DNA from: Gyrodactylus bullatarudis
Lineage: Eukaryota; Platyhelminthes; Monogenea; Gyrodactylidea; Gyrodactylidae
DNA length: 64,000 nt
NCBI GenBank assembly: GCA_012064415.1
Contig: SSNU01000313.1
Span: forward strand, 7,848 to 71,847
Direction of reading: 5' to 3'
Both the position numbers and the translations under genes were made by a program. Shown piece by piece: positions 21,801-34,614 of the stretch. Each line of letters begins with the position of its first letter. The first letter of the stretch is position 1. The notes beneath the pieces are model-generated. The model saw nothing but the letters and a program-made list of their open reading frames with translations. It ran no database searches and was not told the DNA's origin.

Positions 21801-24183
21801 TGCTCTTATAACTTTTTTATATGAAACCTCACACCTCTTCTGATTATTTCAATGTGCTTTTTTGTTTAATATACCTTACTTGATGCTCTACTCATCACTA
21901 CTGGTCATGATGTCGCTAAAGGGAGATTTATGATAAAACAAACTTGTTAATTGTTGACAGGAACATTTTGATTTATCCCGACAGTTGTCAGTGCACGAGC
22001 AGCAGGACATGAACTGGGTAGGGTCTGTATCTTGATTTTCACTAGAATTTCTTGCTATGGAAACGGACAGGGGCTTTCCTTCGTAGACTCTTTCACTAAT
22101 ATACTCCATGTAGGGAGGTAATTCATGGTCGACAGAATTATTACAGAGGACTACTCGTTTCTCCTTACCGTAGGAGAGGTCGTTGAGGAATGCCAGGATG
22201 TTGTTCGGCCGAAATTCCTTGTCGATGATGAATTCTGGATCAAAGTTGAAGAATTCAGGAGTGAAATTTGAGTTTGTTATGTAGAGATAATGGTCCAAAT
22301 CTTTGATATTCCGAATCCTTCGTCCACATGGAGCAACATAAATAATCTTTTCCGGTGCATTAGCCAAGTCTCCCCCTTGAGTAATGGGGCATAAGATTTG
22401 ACTGGAAGAATTAATACAGTCGAAATCATTTCAAGCAGATAAAATAGACTTAGTTAATATATTTGTATGTCTACGTATATTCTATAATAATTTCTTGTTA
22501 TGACAAGCTAAAATATTGGACAGGCTTCTTTTAATTGGTCATGTTTATGCAAATTTCTACTACAATGGTCTTTAGATGATGTAAAAAAATGGAGAATTTC
22601 CGCAAAATACCATTTTAGTGCTAGACTCCAAATAAACCCCAATCCCTAAAGATGTAATAGAATTCATTGAGAAGTGTACTCACCGATACCAACCACATCG
22701 CAGGGGTAAATCTAGAATATTCTTTTCTTTCCAATTTTTCGGGAATTCTTCAATGTTTTCCAAGCAAAACTTGGAGCATGTATGAAAAACTATAAATCAA
22801 TAATCAACAGTAAACGTACCAAATGGATTTGGAGTACCGAACATGACCTGTTGGTCTTTAAAATAGGAATAAATAACGCCAGAACGAGCTGCATTAGATT
22901 TATCCGATAATTTCTCGAGAATCATTTCATGAGATGATTTTGGCTGATCAACATTAGTCTGGTGTTCTTCTTTAATGATTTTTACATCCTTCTTGGTTAT
23001 CTAAAAACAGTTGAATTAACAAGGCTTACGTTTTGCATGTTAAGTCGGAGCATTGGAGAACCTCTGTAGAACCATCGTTTCATTGGAGTGCACATTTTCA
23101 GGTTGTACGGCGTATAATGAACAAAACAAATGCTTGAGTCAACTTCTTTTACAACACCTTCCTGCCAGTCGCTGGTATAAATGTCAGTTTGAACAGTGGA
23201 TTCGTCAATGGGTAGCTGAATGTCTGGAGTATTTTCTTCTGGTCCACAATAAACAAGAATCGTCTGATCTTCCCTCAGTGTGAGCATTTGACGCTTGGGA
23301 TAGGTTGAGAAATAATTGAAGAGAAACTTGTGAAGATATTTTGGACTCATTAGGAAATTCTTTTTATCCTGTTTTATTATCCGATAAACACTCGACGGTT
23401 CAACATAATCGACAGAACCATTTTCAAAGAATATTAAATAACGTTCATAGTTCTTAGAGCTGGGAATTTCAGCAACCAAACCAGATATCAAGAGTTTTTC
23501 TGGATGACATAGACCAATTACACGAGCACCTGGGGAAAGTTTCTGTCGCAAATCCTCGGACGAAAGACTTTGAGCAAGACTCTCAAAAGCAACCAGACAT
23601 TTTTCTAATTTAGAGTTCATTGGAGTGATTTCATAGTTCTCTTCGTTAATCTGTGTAACAACACCAAGTTCCCAATGTGGATTGATAGTCTGATAATGAA
23701 TCTTTTGGCCAATATTTATTGAGCACCCACTCATGAGGTCACTAGCCTTTACAAACGTCCACTCTACATCTTTAGAGGAGTTTACTTTGAAATCAGTCCT
23801 AGACTTTTATTAATTTCCAACATACTCAAGAGTTTGACATTTTTCAAGAGCTTGGTCACATATGGAACTTATTAATTCTAGATTATCCTGATCAGACATA
23901 ATACTTTCTGATATTTCTCGAACTTTTGAGCTGAGATCAAGAGCTTCATCAAACGATTCAACTAGTTTAAGTTCATCCAAAATACTGGGAGTTTGTTCAA
24001 GTATCAAATTTTTCTTGACCTTATAATCATTAACTAGGAATATAATCAGTAAAAAATATTACTTTCGTTATATCTTTTAATATTTCTATCTTTCATAATT
24101 TTGAGCACATTCTCTAAAATACTGTTCATGTTACTCTCATCAAGAGTATCATTTATGAGTTTTTCAACATCAGGAATGTTCAT
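18900..24183 (-). CDS. SETDB1: Histone H3K9 methyltransferase SETDB1/eggless
   Basis: Ten exons join in phase to about 917 residues: 24063-24183, 23826-24033, 23030-23798, 22820-23000, 22684-22789, 21899-22401, 20188-20383, 19772-20047, 19167-19442, 18900-19017. The exon 6/7 junction is uncertain by a few bases. Exon 3 holds the Tudor region (GARVIGLC, YLIFFENGSVDYVE, YTSDWQEGVVKEVD). Exons 5-6 hold the methyl-CpG-binding-like domain (IIYVAPCGRRIRNIKDLDHYL). The pre-SET has SCCSCTDNCRDKSKCSCQQL and CSCDSRCGNRIVQHG. The SET part shows GWGIRA, GSFLCIYTG, GDEYQANLD, NLARYFNHSCDPNVFVQNVF and ELTWDYGY, with post-SET CYCGSTNCRVRLL. All catalytic blocks are intact. The insert that splits SET is short compared with vertebrates. 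Four introns are 27-30 nt. The enzyme silences transposons by H3K9 methylation in most animals. Confidence 0.95.
20546..21193. mobile_element. hAT-type non-autonomous element in a SETDB1 intron, copy 1
   Basis: Ends are TAGGGTGGAAAAT and its reverse complement, and both flanks carry the 8-bp target duplication CTCATCAC (20538-20545, 21194-21201). No transposase frame is present. A near-identical copy, 711 bp, lies at 60052-60762. This copy lacks a segment of about 68 bp (present near 60569-60636 in the other). It lies in the intron between exons 6 and 7. Confidence 0.9.
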
Positions 24184-26280
24184 ACTATTAGACGTAAGAT
24201 TTTAGAGTTTTCTTAAATTTCAAAAATAAAATAATTTTAAAAATAAATCTGGTTAAAACAAACTTCAAATAAATGAAACGTTAAGTTTTAATGCAGTAAT
24301 TCTTGATTAAGGTTCCAATTGGGATTCAATTTGAATATATCTGTATTTTACAGACTGTATAATATAGACTATATAGAATAAATAGTTATATAGTAACTTA
24401 AAAGTTTAAGGTAAGGGAAAATATATTAAAGCGGAATTACTCGAAGATTCATCAGTAGATGATTAGCTGTTTAAAGTTTTGAGGATAGACTTGAGATGAA
24501 CAAACCTAAATCCGTTATTTTATTAATATTTAAGAGACTACTTGTAAGCGCCCACACCAAATTGAAATTGATAGTCCAAATTATCGAAATTCACAACTAC
24601 CATCAGACGTAATTAGATTTCCATTTTTCTTCACGATGTTCTATCAATATCGATGAAAATCTTTGGAACTTGAATCACTCTACAAAGTTGAAGGATTGAT
24701 GTTAGGCCTTTTCTTGGTAGATTAATCTTATCAACTGATAAAAAACTTTCGAAAAAGTCCAATTTCTATTCTTTATTATTTTGGCCTATGTAAGCTTTTT
24801 CACTTTTCTCTTCACTGTTGCTATTTATCAAGTATAAATCAAGAAACCAGAGGCTTGATCAGTTCAATTCGCATCTCACAGGATATATTTAAATGAAAAT
24901 TCTCGTTTTTTCAGAGTGACTAGAAATAATTTAAACAAATCAGATTTGACTTGAAAGAATTCACGATCGATTTATCTACTCATGTTTCTCGAAAATTGAT
25001 TCTTTGAATTCGTTCACGTCTATAATCTAGTCCGGATTATGTGTGATTTTGGAGATGAGCCTTTAATCACTAAGAGAATTTCATTTTTCTTTTTAAGATT
25101 GCCACTAAATTTTCAATAAATTTCCACTAAGCAATTGTACTAGAATATCTCGGTCACCTTTAGGGGTTTCAGCACTTAAGAATTTTGAATCTTTTCACGA
25201 AAGTGAGATGGCCAATTTTGAATGAAATTTTGAGCTCTAATTTCATTGTTCAAGTTCTTCAGGATGTGACTTCAGTAGAAGAAAAAAGGAGTGGGGTTTG
25301 ACTATTTATGAGCCTACAATACCAACTGTCCAATGACGAGGTACAATCTCTTGTATCTTTTATCTTCTCAAACATCTATTTTCTATTAATTTCATGATCA
25401 ATAAATGTATAATTTCGAAGAAAAAGATTCACTTTTTATTATTCATTGCATTGATACTTCTAAGTGGTTTGATAAATTCAAATTTCTAAAAAAAATGTTT
25501 TTCAAATAATACAGAAGCAGCAGAAGCTCATGTGATTGATATTTATAACACTACCATTATATTATAATCCGATATTACTCAAGGTGTAACCTGTCAAATA
25601 GTTTAAGTTTCTCTTCAAGATGTAAATTCATCACTCGTAACTACAGGGGCTTTGCCAAGGCAAAAATAATGATTCCAATTTCACTTTGAATCCCTTTTTA
25701 GGAGAAATATGCCGCTTCACTTGACGTAGATTTCGAAATTGATACTCAAAATTTTACCATTGAGAAATCCATTAAAAACTAAAATGGCGGAAAGTTCTGA
25801 ATGAAATTTATTTAAATAGAAAATACTATCAATGAACAATATTGAAAAAATAATTTCAAGTTGAAAATATTATTAAATTCGGTGAAATCGTGAAATGTAT
25901 GTTTCTGAATGAAAACTTTTTTATTTGATCGAAAACATCTTTTTACTTTCACGGAATCGTGAGTTAAGATTAAGACACACCTATTGTTAGGCTTGAATTT
26001 TTCCTAGCAAGACTGAGACTGGGAGAAAAACATTAACAAGTTTGAATTTATCGAAGAATTAATATGAATTTTTGACTTTGACATCGAATAACTCGGAAAA
26101 AAATGAATATACACCAAAAAGATACTTGGAAAAGTTGTACAGAATTTAGTTTAGGGCTGCAAATCAGGTTTTTAGTTTAGGTCGAATAGCTCGAAAAGTA
26201 CACGTACAAATTTTCTTAAAATTTCCATTTCAACTAAACTCAACATGTTCTACAAGATGTATTTGGTTTTTCACTCGGAA
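24184..26280. other. No gene recognised
   Basis: About 2 kb of AT-rich sequence upstream of SETDB1 without convincing exons. A fragment at about 25647 (CAGGGGCTTTGCCAAGGC) resembles the terminus of the MITE at 3561 but has no partner end that I can see. Confidence 0.45.
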
Positions 26281-27912
26281 AATTTTTGTTACTGTGTAAT
26301 CATTCTGGAATTTCAGTGAAGATCAGGATATCATAAAGTAATAGAGTAGTCTATTTTAGATCGGATTTGACTCATGATGGACTTTATAGAGTGGAGATTA
26401 TCACACAGTTGATAATGTCATATTTATTTTTAATAATGTTGAAATCTGAGAGTAAGAAATGTTTATCATAAGCTACACTTCTTAAGGGATACACATTGCT
26501 CGCATTTTGATCTCCGGTCTGACCCCTCTATGGGTTAGAAGGTGTATGGTGTCGTTCATTGTCACATATAAGATCTAAATTAGACTACTCCAAGAGCCTT
26601 CTATACTCCAAACAACATGAAGTTTTCCAGAATGATCAAGAGTTTATTTGTTTATTTTTAAATTGTATACTTACTTTATGAGATTTTAAAACAATTTCAA
26701 TTGCCCAAATTCAATTCAGATATATCGTTTATTTTTAAATCTCATACTATATGTATGTTACCATGAGTTTGGGAAATCAATGAGTGTTGGTTATTCACTA
26801 GTGTATGTTGGTAATCAGTGTGACTTTAGTGAATCTAGCTAATAAGCCCTTATTACCCAAACTCATTGAGAAGCTCAGTGAAGCTCAGCTTAACAAATTG
26901 ATTAAAATTAATGAGAAAAAATGAATAATTTATTTATTGCCACAAGGATGAGAATGATGGCATCTTGAGTTACATAAAACTTGTTTCTTTTTACATTTAC
27001 AGGTGAGTGTTTTACAATTTCTAATAAAATTACATTTGAATATTCAAACATTTTTGCAGACTAAAATGACGTGTCTTCAGATCCAAAGGGGTTTAAGACC
27101 TGAGATCGAGATACGAGCATTGTAGGATTCTAGGATTTTATTGAATCATCTTCCATGTTCGAGCATGTGTATTCTTTAAGAAGAGTAACTTATGATAAAT
27201 TAAAACATTGTGAACTTTGATAATTATAATCTATAATAAAAATTTCGCCTCTTTCTCCGAACCAATCCGTAAATGTTATTCCCTCCGTTACACACTGTAT
27301 AATACACAGCCTACTCGTACCATTTTCTCCTCGATCAATTTAGATGTTTAGACTCTAAATTTACGCTCTCGGATTGTGATAACCTTTATGATCTAAAATC
27401 AATAATCTCTTATTTAAGAACCAAACTTGATTACTCCTTGTCTCTTCTTTACTCTAATTTACATTTGACTGAATAAGTCCCCTTTTTGAGACCTTTTACA
27501 TTCAATAAAGTTAAACCTCTGACTGTGAGATAAAAGTTTGAATTGATTTAGCACCTGGCTTGTTGTCGTTGCACACTTTGCAATCAATTTCTATTCAGTG
27601 TGTATTAGAGACTAATTCTGCTGAAGGACCTTAAGAGGATGTGCCTACCGCAGAAACCCAGGATGTCTCGTCTTGCTTATGGATTTTATGATTTTTTTTA
27701 AAAAAACTATATTTTGAACATCTATGATTTCTCTGTACATATTTATCTTATTTATATCAATTTACATAATATGATATTGCAATTTCGAAAAAAATAATAA
27801 TAACGACCATCATAAGTCATTTATTTATTCGCTCTAAAATCTACTATTCTATTACCTTACTAAATCCTGATCTTCACTAAAATTCCAGAATGATTATTGG
27901 ATAACAAAAAAA
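26281..27912. repeat. 1.6-kb element with ~115-bp imperfect terminal inverted repeats
   Basis: The left arm (about 26281-26395, containing ATCATTCTGGAATTTCAGTG) and right arm (about 27795-27912, containing CACTAAAATTCCAGAATGAT) are reverse complements over roughly 115 bp with scattered differences. The 1.4-kb core has no recognisable coding sequence. Long inverted arms suggest a decayed DNA transposon or foldback element. No clean target duplication is seen. Confidence 0.55.
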
Positions 27913-27974
27913 TCATAAATTCCCATCTTCATACATATTAACTAGCTATAGTTTAGACAGATAAGATATCTTTT

Positions 27975-28045
27975 TGAATCCTAAGCCCGATGTGGCGTAG
28001 TGGTATCTCTTTCTCTTCTCTCGTCCTTGGTTCGAACCCTGTTCT
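27975..28045 (+). repeat. tRNA-derived SINE head (pol III A and B boxes)
   Basis: TGGCGTAGTGGTA near 27985 fits the tRNA A box, and GGTTCGAACCC near 28030 is a perfect B box, at a tRNA-like spacing. The acceptor and T stems do not pair well, so it is not a working tRNA. It lies next to inverted LINE fragments, consistent with a SINE that used that LINE's machinery. Confidence 0.6.
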
Positions 28046-28059
28046 CTTGAGGGATCAAT

Positions 28060-28235
28060 TAGGATTAGCATAGAAGAGACTCTTAGAGTAATCAAGTTTA
28101 AGCCTAGGGAGATTAGAGAGGGGGTCAATTTTAAGTACATCCGAGATATTACTAGATCAAAAATAAAGGAGACAATTTCTCCAGGAAGTAGTGAGAGATT
28201 CCGAGCAGGGTTGCAGGGAGACCACACGGGAGTAA
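28060..28235 (-). pseudogene. LINE 3' ORF fragment, inverted copy
   Basis: Read on the minus strand this matches the plus-strand LINE fragment near 28655-28780 (shared GGTCTCCCTGCAACCCT and CTTCCTGGAGAAATTGTCT). The two pieces are related but not identical and lie head to head. The reading frame is degenerate. Confidence 0.65.
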
Positions 28236-28275
28236 TAATCTACATTAGTTAATTTCCAGATCAAGTTAAAGAGAA

Positions 28276-29107
28276 GTGATGTATCTATTGATTTTTAGAA
28301 TTTCAAAAAATAATATTGACCACTATATTATTAACCTTATCATGTTTTTTCTCTGTAATAGAGTCCAATATGTAGAATTTAATGACACCACCAGTAGTCT
28401 AGAACGCATCAACTCAGGCGTTCCCCAAGGTTTCACAATTGGTCCCCTTCTCTTTAATATTTGCTTCGCTGATATTCAGCTCCCAGAGGGTACTGAGGGT
28501 GCCCTATTTAAATTTGCAGACGATCTAAAGTTCGTCTTCAAGGTAAAAAATTCCCTTGATATTATTTAAATAAATCATAACTTCTCCCTTCTTAAAGATT
28601 CACTCGAGACCATGGGGCTCTATATTAATAGAAATAAATGCAAAATTTTGCTCCCATCGGGTCTCCCTGCAACCCTCCTTGAATCTCTTCTACTTCCTGG
28701 AGAAATTGTCTTCTTCACTTCAGATCTAGGTTTCGGTATTAACTCTAAACTAAAAATTAACCCTCGCTCTAACCTGCCTAAAATAAAATACCATGATCAT
28801 GGCCATTCTTAAATTTTCGAAATCTCTATCCTTAAGAATAAAGGCGTATAAGTTATTAGTGCTCACACACTTTGACTATATCTCATCCCTTTTAATTAAC
28901 TTGACTATTGACCAGGCTAGATATATCGAAAGAATTCAAACTAGATTTCTTTATTCTCTCTACCCTGAACTTAATTCATACAATGCTCGCATTTCGGCGT
29001 CTGGCCTCAATCCTTTATGGGTCCGTCGTTACGCTTTCATCATAAAAAAATTCTCTGATTCTTCGATCAGAATTGAAAGGTCCTACAATCTAAGAAATAT
29101 GTCTTAG
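28276..29107 (+). pseudogene. Non-LTR retrotransposon (LINE) reverse transcriptase fragment
   Basis: The plus strand encodes the palm of a LINE reverse transcriptase: SGVPQGFTIGPLLFNICFADI, then KFADDLKFVFK with the catalytic FADD motif. After a stop at about 28567 the homology continues with MGLYINRNKCKIL, and in another frame FSKSLSLRIKAYKLLVLTHFDY and RIQTRFLYSLYP, all typical of jockey/CR1-like elements. There are several stops and at least one frameshift. No endonuclease domain or 5' end is present. Confidence 0.85.
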
Positions 29108-29639
29108 GAAAATAACTACTTACTCTCTACCTATAATAAACGATAAATATGACTTATCCAATTGTGACAACCTAAACTCGATTAAAAATATTATGAAACA
29201 TATTCAATCTAAAATCGACTACACTTACTCTCTCCTATATCCTATTCTTCATTAAGTAGAAACTACCAAGTGCTATTCGATTAAACTTTTCAGATTTACT
29301 CCAAAAGCCAATTCGATCGCAATCAAAAACTCTTTCAAGACTGTGTTTCATCCTTATAATGATAAACGGTTTATCATAAACCATTAAAAAATTTACTATT
29401 TATTTGTATTCTCCATCAGTATTTTGTTGCATTTCTTATTTTTCAATATAGATTTTATTCTAACAAAAAAAATCAAAAAAAGACAACATTGAAGACTATT
29501 TTTATCCGATTATTTGGAATTTTTTTCCTATATTGCAAGGGTAGTTTAATAAAAGAAATGCTAAGATTAAACAGAAGCGAGCCAAGAGATGAGACTTGAG
29601 TGCCATATTTTTAAAAGAACTAAATTTTAATTAATAGTT

Positions 29640-29730
29640 GTATAATTAAGAGAACAGGGAAAGGGTGTTCATTTAACACTGTTCAATGTGCCGGTGTGAG
29701 AGGGTTTGAACCTATGACCAAGAGTAAGAG
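29640..29730 (-). repeat. Possible second tRNA-like SINE fragment
   Basis: On the minus strand GGTTCAAACCC fits the pol III B box. It lies beyond the 3' end of the LINE fragment. The A box is not convincing. Confidence 0.35.
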
Positions 29731-29734
29731 GTTT

Positions 29735-29930
29735 CGAATTTTTTTATAAAATTCTCGATTTTTTCATCAAGAATTCGAGTTTTAAAAAAATTTTTGGAAT
29801 CTGGATCATGAGACCATCTCTCACGATATGAAGAAAAAGATTTTGAAAAAATCAATTTTTAAGGAAATTATGGCATATTTCAAATCCCGAGTAAGCACCA
29901 AACTTCCATTTTTGAACTTTAAGTTGAAGC
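29735..29930. repeat. Interspersed repeat, family shared with 43342, 44925 and 62026
   Basis: Shares the blocks TTTTTTCATCAAGAATTCGAG, AATTTTTGGAATC and AAGGAAATTATGGCATATTTC with copies elsewhere in the window. It looks like one half of the foldback element at 43342. Confidence 0.55.
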
Positions 29931-31528
29931 TATGATACGTAGATACGTAGCTTCTATTATATTTTTTTGTTAGAAATAAATTTTTATAAATGAAATAAAA
30001 AATATAAAAATATGCCAATAAGATATTTTTTTGTTAGAAAGAAGTTCTATATTTAAAGTAAAATTCAATATAAAGTATGTATTCTTGAGAATATAAACAT
30101 TTAATATTGTACATAATGGTTTTTTTATGATTTTTGGAATGAACTCAATTTTGTGCATGTTCATTGTTCATTTTATGTTTATTCCATCAATATAGATTTC
30201 CTATTTCCTGAGTAAAATCAGAAAAGGATCTAAATCTATCACTTGTAAAGCAAATCTATGTGAAAAAATATTAACCTTTCTAATTCATTGACCAGACATG
30301 TTTAGTTTGGGAAATAATCAAGAAATCTTGATATTTTTTTCGTTATACAATCTTTTTATCAAGTTGAAACGATTTTATGTTTTAGGAAATACAATGTAAT
30401 GTAATTTAATTTGTTGAAAAATTCCAAAAAAAGAATGTAGACCCCTCCAAATAAAGGTCACAAGTCAAGAAGTGCAAACCCTTTTTCTATTCAGACCCCC
30501 CTTTTTCGCTTTTTAACCATCCCTTTTTTTGTCACAAAAAATATTCTGAGGTCACATTCCTCTTCGAGGCCCCCCATTTTAAATCAGGTGAGGCTTCCTT
30601 TTTACCAATTCCACACATGTTTTTTTATTTATTGAAAACAATTACAATTAGATTACATTCTATTTTTCCATGTTAAAATGTATTTTCAAGAGAGGAGGAT
30701 GGTTTTTGACAAGCCCAAAATTCCTTTTTGTGCAGAGAAAGGTTTTTACTTTGATTAACAAATAGTAATAGTAAAATTATTATTACTCTCAGGAATAGTA
30801 TCAACCTTTTACCAAAAGCCTCTGTTTTTAAACGTATAGAGACATTTTCAGTCCTTCTTCAATCTCATCAGGTTGCATTATTCCAGAAAAATTATGATCT
30901 CAATTTAATATTTCTCTCAATGATCATAAAATGTGCTTGAGACTAAGGAAAACTAACAAGGAAACTATGATAAAAATATATATTCATTCTGAGTCTAGAA
31001 GCAGGCTTCATTTTTCTAAGAGCTGATAAATCTCTTACTCCTATGCCAAAACCTTAAGCCCAAGAGACGAAAAATTTCTAGACATTCAGATTTTGAGATA
31101 TTTTTTTTTCTATGTTGTCAAGGTACAAAAGTTGAGGGACTAAATAATTACCATCCACTCTGATGGGATTATCTAACATGAAATAGCCTTGGTAACAAAT
31201 TTTTTACAATTCAAATGGTGCTGACAACAAGTTCTATTCTCCTTATCACAAGCTTTGGATGACAATTTTTTATTAATCTCAGAGACACATTAAATCATTG
31301 TCTGGTTTAGTTCACGCATAGAGAAAAAGTCCTTTCTCAACTCTGATTGGTTGATTTTTATTTTCCTTACTCTTTACATCCCACGACGATATCATTGGTT
31401 AAGATGAAAATATTTTCAGCCAATCAGATTCCTTCTCAATACACAAAATATGGGAATTTTACATTTATAAATGCTGTAATCTTTATTTGCAATTAAAATT
31501 TAATTTTAAACCTTATCTAATCATCGCC
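29931..31528. other. No gene recognised upstream of nanos
   Basis: AT-rich sequence without convincing exons. Two CCAAT-type boxes in opposite orientation (ATTGG near 31345 and CCAAT near 31420) lie within 200 bp of the nanos start and could be promoter elements; this is inference from position. Confidence 0.35.
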
Positions 31529-32163
31529 ATGATCAATGCCAATGCATTAATGCAATCCTCGGACTGTTTGTTTTTTTTTATGATAAACTTTGATAATCTT
31601 TATCTCATTAACTTGTTCATTTCAGATTCTGTCACCTCACCTGTCCTATCTAGATTCATGATGAACAGACTGAGTGAGTTTATATTGTACATTACCAACT
31701 CTTATCATATTCATATCGTTTTTTGTAGATGACGAAATGATACCGAAGAAGAGCTTTCGTCTAACCAAGGTTGAATCCAAAATTCCCTACCTCATGTATC
31801 AGGCATCGAAAATGGGCCAATCGAATATGACATATAAATGCTTCATGAGAGAACTAATGAGCTTCTTTGAGGAACTTCAATTGGCTCTCAAAATTCAAAC
31901 AGAATCCAATAAACCTCTCTGTGCATTTTGTCGAAACAACAAGAGACCTGCTTCTGAGTACATGTCTCATATGGTATGTTAAACTTTAGTGACAAGTCTG
32001 AATAATTCATGCTAATACTCTTTTATAGTTGAAAGATTCTAATGGAATCGTGGTTTGTCCATTTCTTCGAAAGTTACATTGTCCACTGTGTGAATCAACA
32101 GGTGATAATGCTCACACAATTAGTTATTGTCCTTTAAAAAAAGTCAAATTGCTTAGTATCTGA
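31529..32163 (+). CDS. nanos: Nanos RNA-binding zinc-finger protein
   Basis: Exons 31529-31565, 31626-31673, 31729-31973 and 32029-32163 join in phase to 154 residues. The C-terminal half carries the paired CCHC fingers of Nanos: CAFCRNN near residue 97, [23 protein letters not shown], then TISYCPLKK, with all eight metal ligands present. Nanos works with Pumilio to repress translation of target mRNAs in germ cells. The N-terminal half is not conserved, as is normal. The first intron uses a GTTTGT donor. It is short for the family and has a very small first exon, so the true start could be slightly different. Confidence 0.92.
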
Positions 32164-32941
32164 TTGAACATTGTTCATTGACTGTTTTATCTATCTGAAT
32201 GTAAACCTATTCTTATCAAGATGAATGAAGATTTGTTACATATTCTATAATTTTTTATAAATAAAATTGATTAATATAACTTTTGCAGACTTTTTATGAA
32301 TTCTCTGTAAACCTGCCATACACCCATCAATGGTTCCCATCATTATAATGTTGATGAATGTCCACAAACAAAATACGAGTACTATATTTGATAATAGTTA
32401 TAATTTTTTGAAATTTTTGTATCCTGAAGTATTGATTAAATCAATTTGATTAGAGAGGAGATTAAAAATTAATAAATAAAATTAATTAAATATACGTTTA
32501 AAATTTCCACATTGATGAAAATGTACAATCATTGCACAACAATGTACATTGGTATCTTATGTAACCATTAATGTAGCGAAGTCTTGGATAATTTATTACA
32601 ATCTTCTCATTTTTTTTATTCGAAAGAGGTGATTTTTGATGATACTGTTATTGTTAAAAGTTGCATTTTACATTAATAAAATTTAAAGTTACACCATTTA
32701 CTTTAAGATAACAACAGAGAAAAAATACATTCCTAAAACAATTCACAAATGTTTTACTAGGCTTAGATTCGGGCACATTTTTGTATCTTGGTATCCATTT
32801 CTACTATGGTGAGTTGATTCAACTCCTAATGTCTACTGGGGTTTTTCCTATTGATATGTGCATAAAATTTCTAATCATAATTGATATGCCACCTTATTTC
32901 AATTTTATTTCGATGGTTCTAAAATATTGGCTTATTTCCAG
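32164..32941. other. Interval between nanos and the A20/AN1 gene
   Basis: Probably contains the missing 5' exon and promoter of the A20/AN1 gene, because the first recognised exon has no start codon. I could not identify that exon. Confidence 0.4.
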
Positions 32942-33915
32942 AATGACGAAACCCCTGAGCTCAAGAACTCTACCAGGACTAAATCTTTGTGTAAAAAGAA
33001 TTGTGGATTCTATGGAAGTATTGAATTCAAGGATATGTGTTCAAAGTGCTATAGAGAGACGAATTCTTCAAGTACTTCCGAGGATATGCCCAGTGGTAAA
33101 CTAAAAGATTCAAGCTATGGATTGTCCCGCTCAATGAAGCGTAAAATATCAGAAACTCTAGGTGAGTGTCTCATTCATTGCTATCAAGAATTCACGTAAA
33201 TATTGAAATAAATTTAAATTTTCTTTATTACTCAAATATCGATGTAATTTATTATTATTACACTAAACTTCTTTAATTGATTGCTTTATTTGGTTGAATT
33301 TAGATTCCTTTCCTTGTTCAGATATCAAATTGAAACAACTTCATCAATCTTCAGCCAATTCACCTCAAACACAATCACCAAAACCTTTGACAGATTCCTG
33401 CATATCATCATTGTCGATGCCTAAATGTATCAGTACTAATAACAATAATTGTTTGCCTAGCGACAGTAATAGTAGTATTAAGAATCAAGAATCCAATCAA
33501 AAATCCAATTTGATATCAGAATCATGCCTGAAAGAACAAACAGAAAATAAAACTTTAGAATCCAAAACATCACCATCAAATGATTGCAATTCACGTATTG
33601 ATTGTAAGCCTGATTCTTCTAAGGATAATAATGCCTCATTAGATAGTCCCAAGAAATCCTTTCCTAATCGCTGTCATATATGCCGTAAAAAGGTTGGCTT
33701 AACAGGTTAGTTTATAATACTCAAATTATCTACTCATGCTGATTATAATTTAATATTTTCATCAAGGATTTGTATGTCATTGTGAAAAGTTATGCTGTTC
33801 CCTCCATCGTTATCCAGACCAGCACTCCTGTGGATTCGATTACATCAAAAAAGAGAGAGCTAAAATAGCCCAGGATAATCCCGTCATTCAGGCAGCCAAG
33901 ATTAACAAAATATAA
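32942..33915 (+). CDS. A20/AN1 zinc-finger protein (ZFAND5/6 type), 5' end missing
   Basis: Exons 32942-33161, 33304-33705 and 33767-33915 join in phase and end in TAA. Exon 1 has the A20 finger (LCKKNCGFYGSIEFKDMCSKCY). Exon 3 completes the AN1 finger that starts in exon 2 (RCHICRKKVGLTG, then FVCHCEKLCCSLHRYPDQHS, CGFDY). ZFAND5/6 proteins bind ubiquitin through A20 and act in proteasome delivery and stress response. The linker between the fingers is unusually long (about 130 residues) and rich in Ser, Asn and Lys. The first exon opens in phase 0 after an acceptor with no upstream ATG before a stop, so a short 5' exon with the start codon is unaccounted for. Confidence 0.85.
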
Positions 33916-34614
33916 TTTCTCAGTCTAACAATAATATTATTACGTGTGGCAATTACATATTTGAAGCCAGTCAAATCATTGAAACGAATAGAAATGGATT
34001 AAAGAAGCAGATATTTTAAAAGTAAAAACCCTTAACCCAATCCATGTCAGAATTTTTTTTCTTAATTCTATTACTTTCTCTTTTTGATGTGATACTCAAC
34101 TGGATCAAAACTCCTATCTCCTAAACCAATGATATGAGAAAATATTCAAATATTCTTGTAGCCATTGTGGACTGGCTCCTACTTAATAAATATTGATGAT
34201 TTCCTCTAATATTCAATGTGCAAATTTATCCTCTTCCATGTTTTAAAAGAAGGAAAAAATTTAAAAATTTCAATTATAATAGTAATCTTTGTATAATATT
34301 CATCTTTCCATCGGCAAACTTTTCTGAGATTTGTAAAGCATTAAATGAAAAGAAAGCACTGAATTATATTTTTCCTTAACATCTTATTAATGATTGTGAA
34401 TAATGTGAGTAATAATCGTATTAATTAATACGATAATCATAGCGACCATCAAGTCGACAAGAAGTGAACCTTGTACCAATACCGGCTTGAATATTATATA
34501 TTATCTTGATTTTCATGTCACTGCTTAAACTCAAACTTAGAAATATGTATAATATCAGTGAAATTAAAATTTAGTTTTCTATTCTTGAAAATGATAAAAG
34601 AATAAAAGTGGATT
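33916..34614. other. Intergenic, no gene recognised
   Basis: AT-rich 3' flank between two convergent genes. No structure seen. Confidence 0.45.

Noticed and set aside
27975..28045. A functional tRNA gene
   Set aside because: A and B boxes are present but the acceptor and T stems do not pair; it fits a SINE head.
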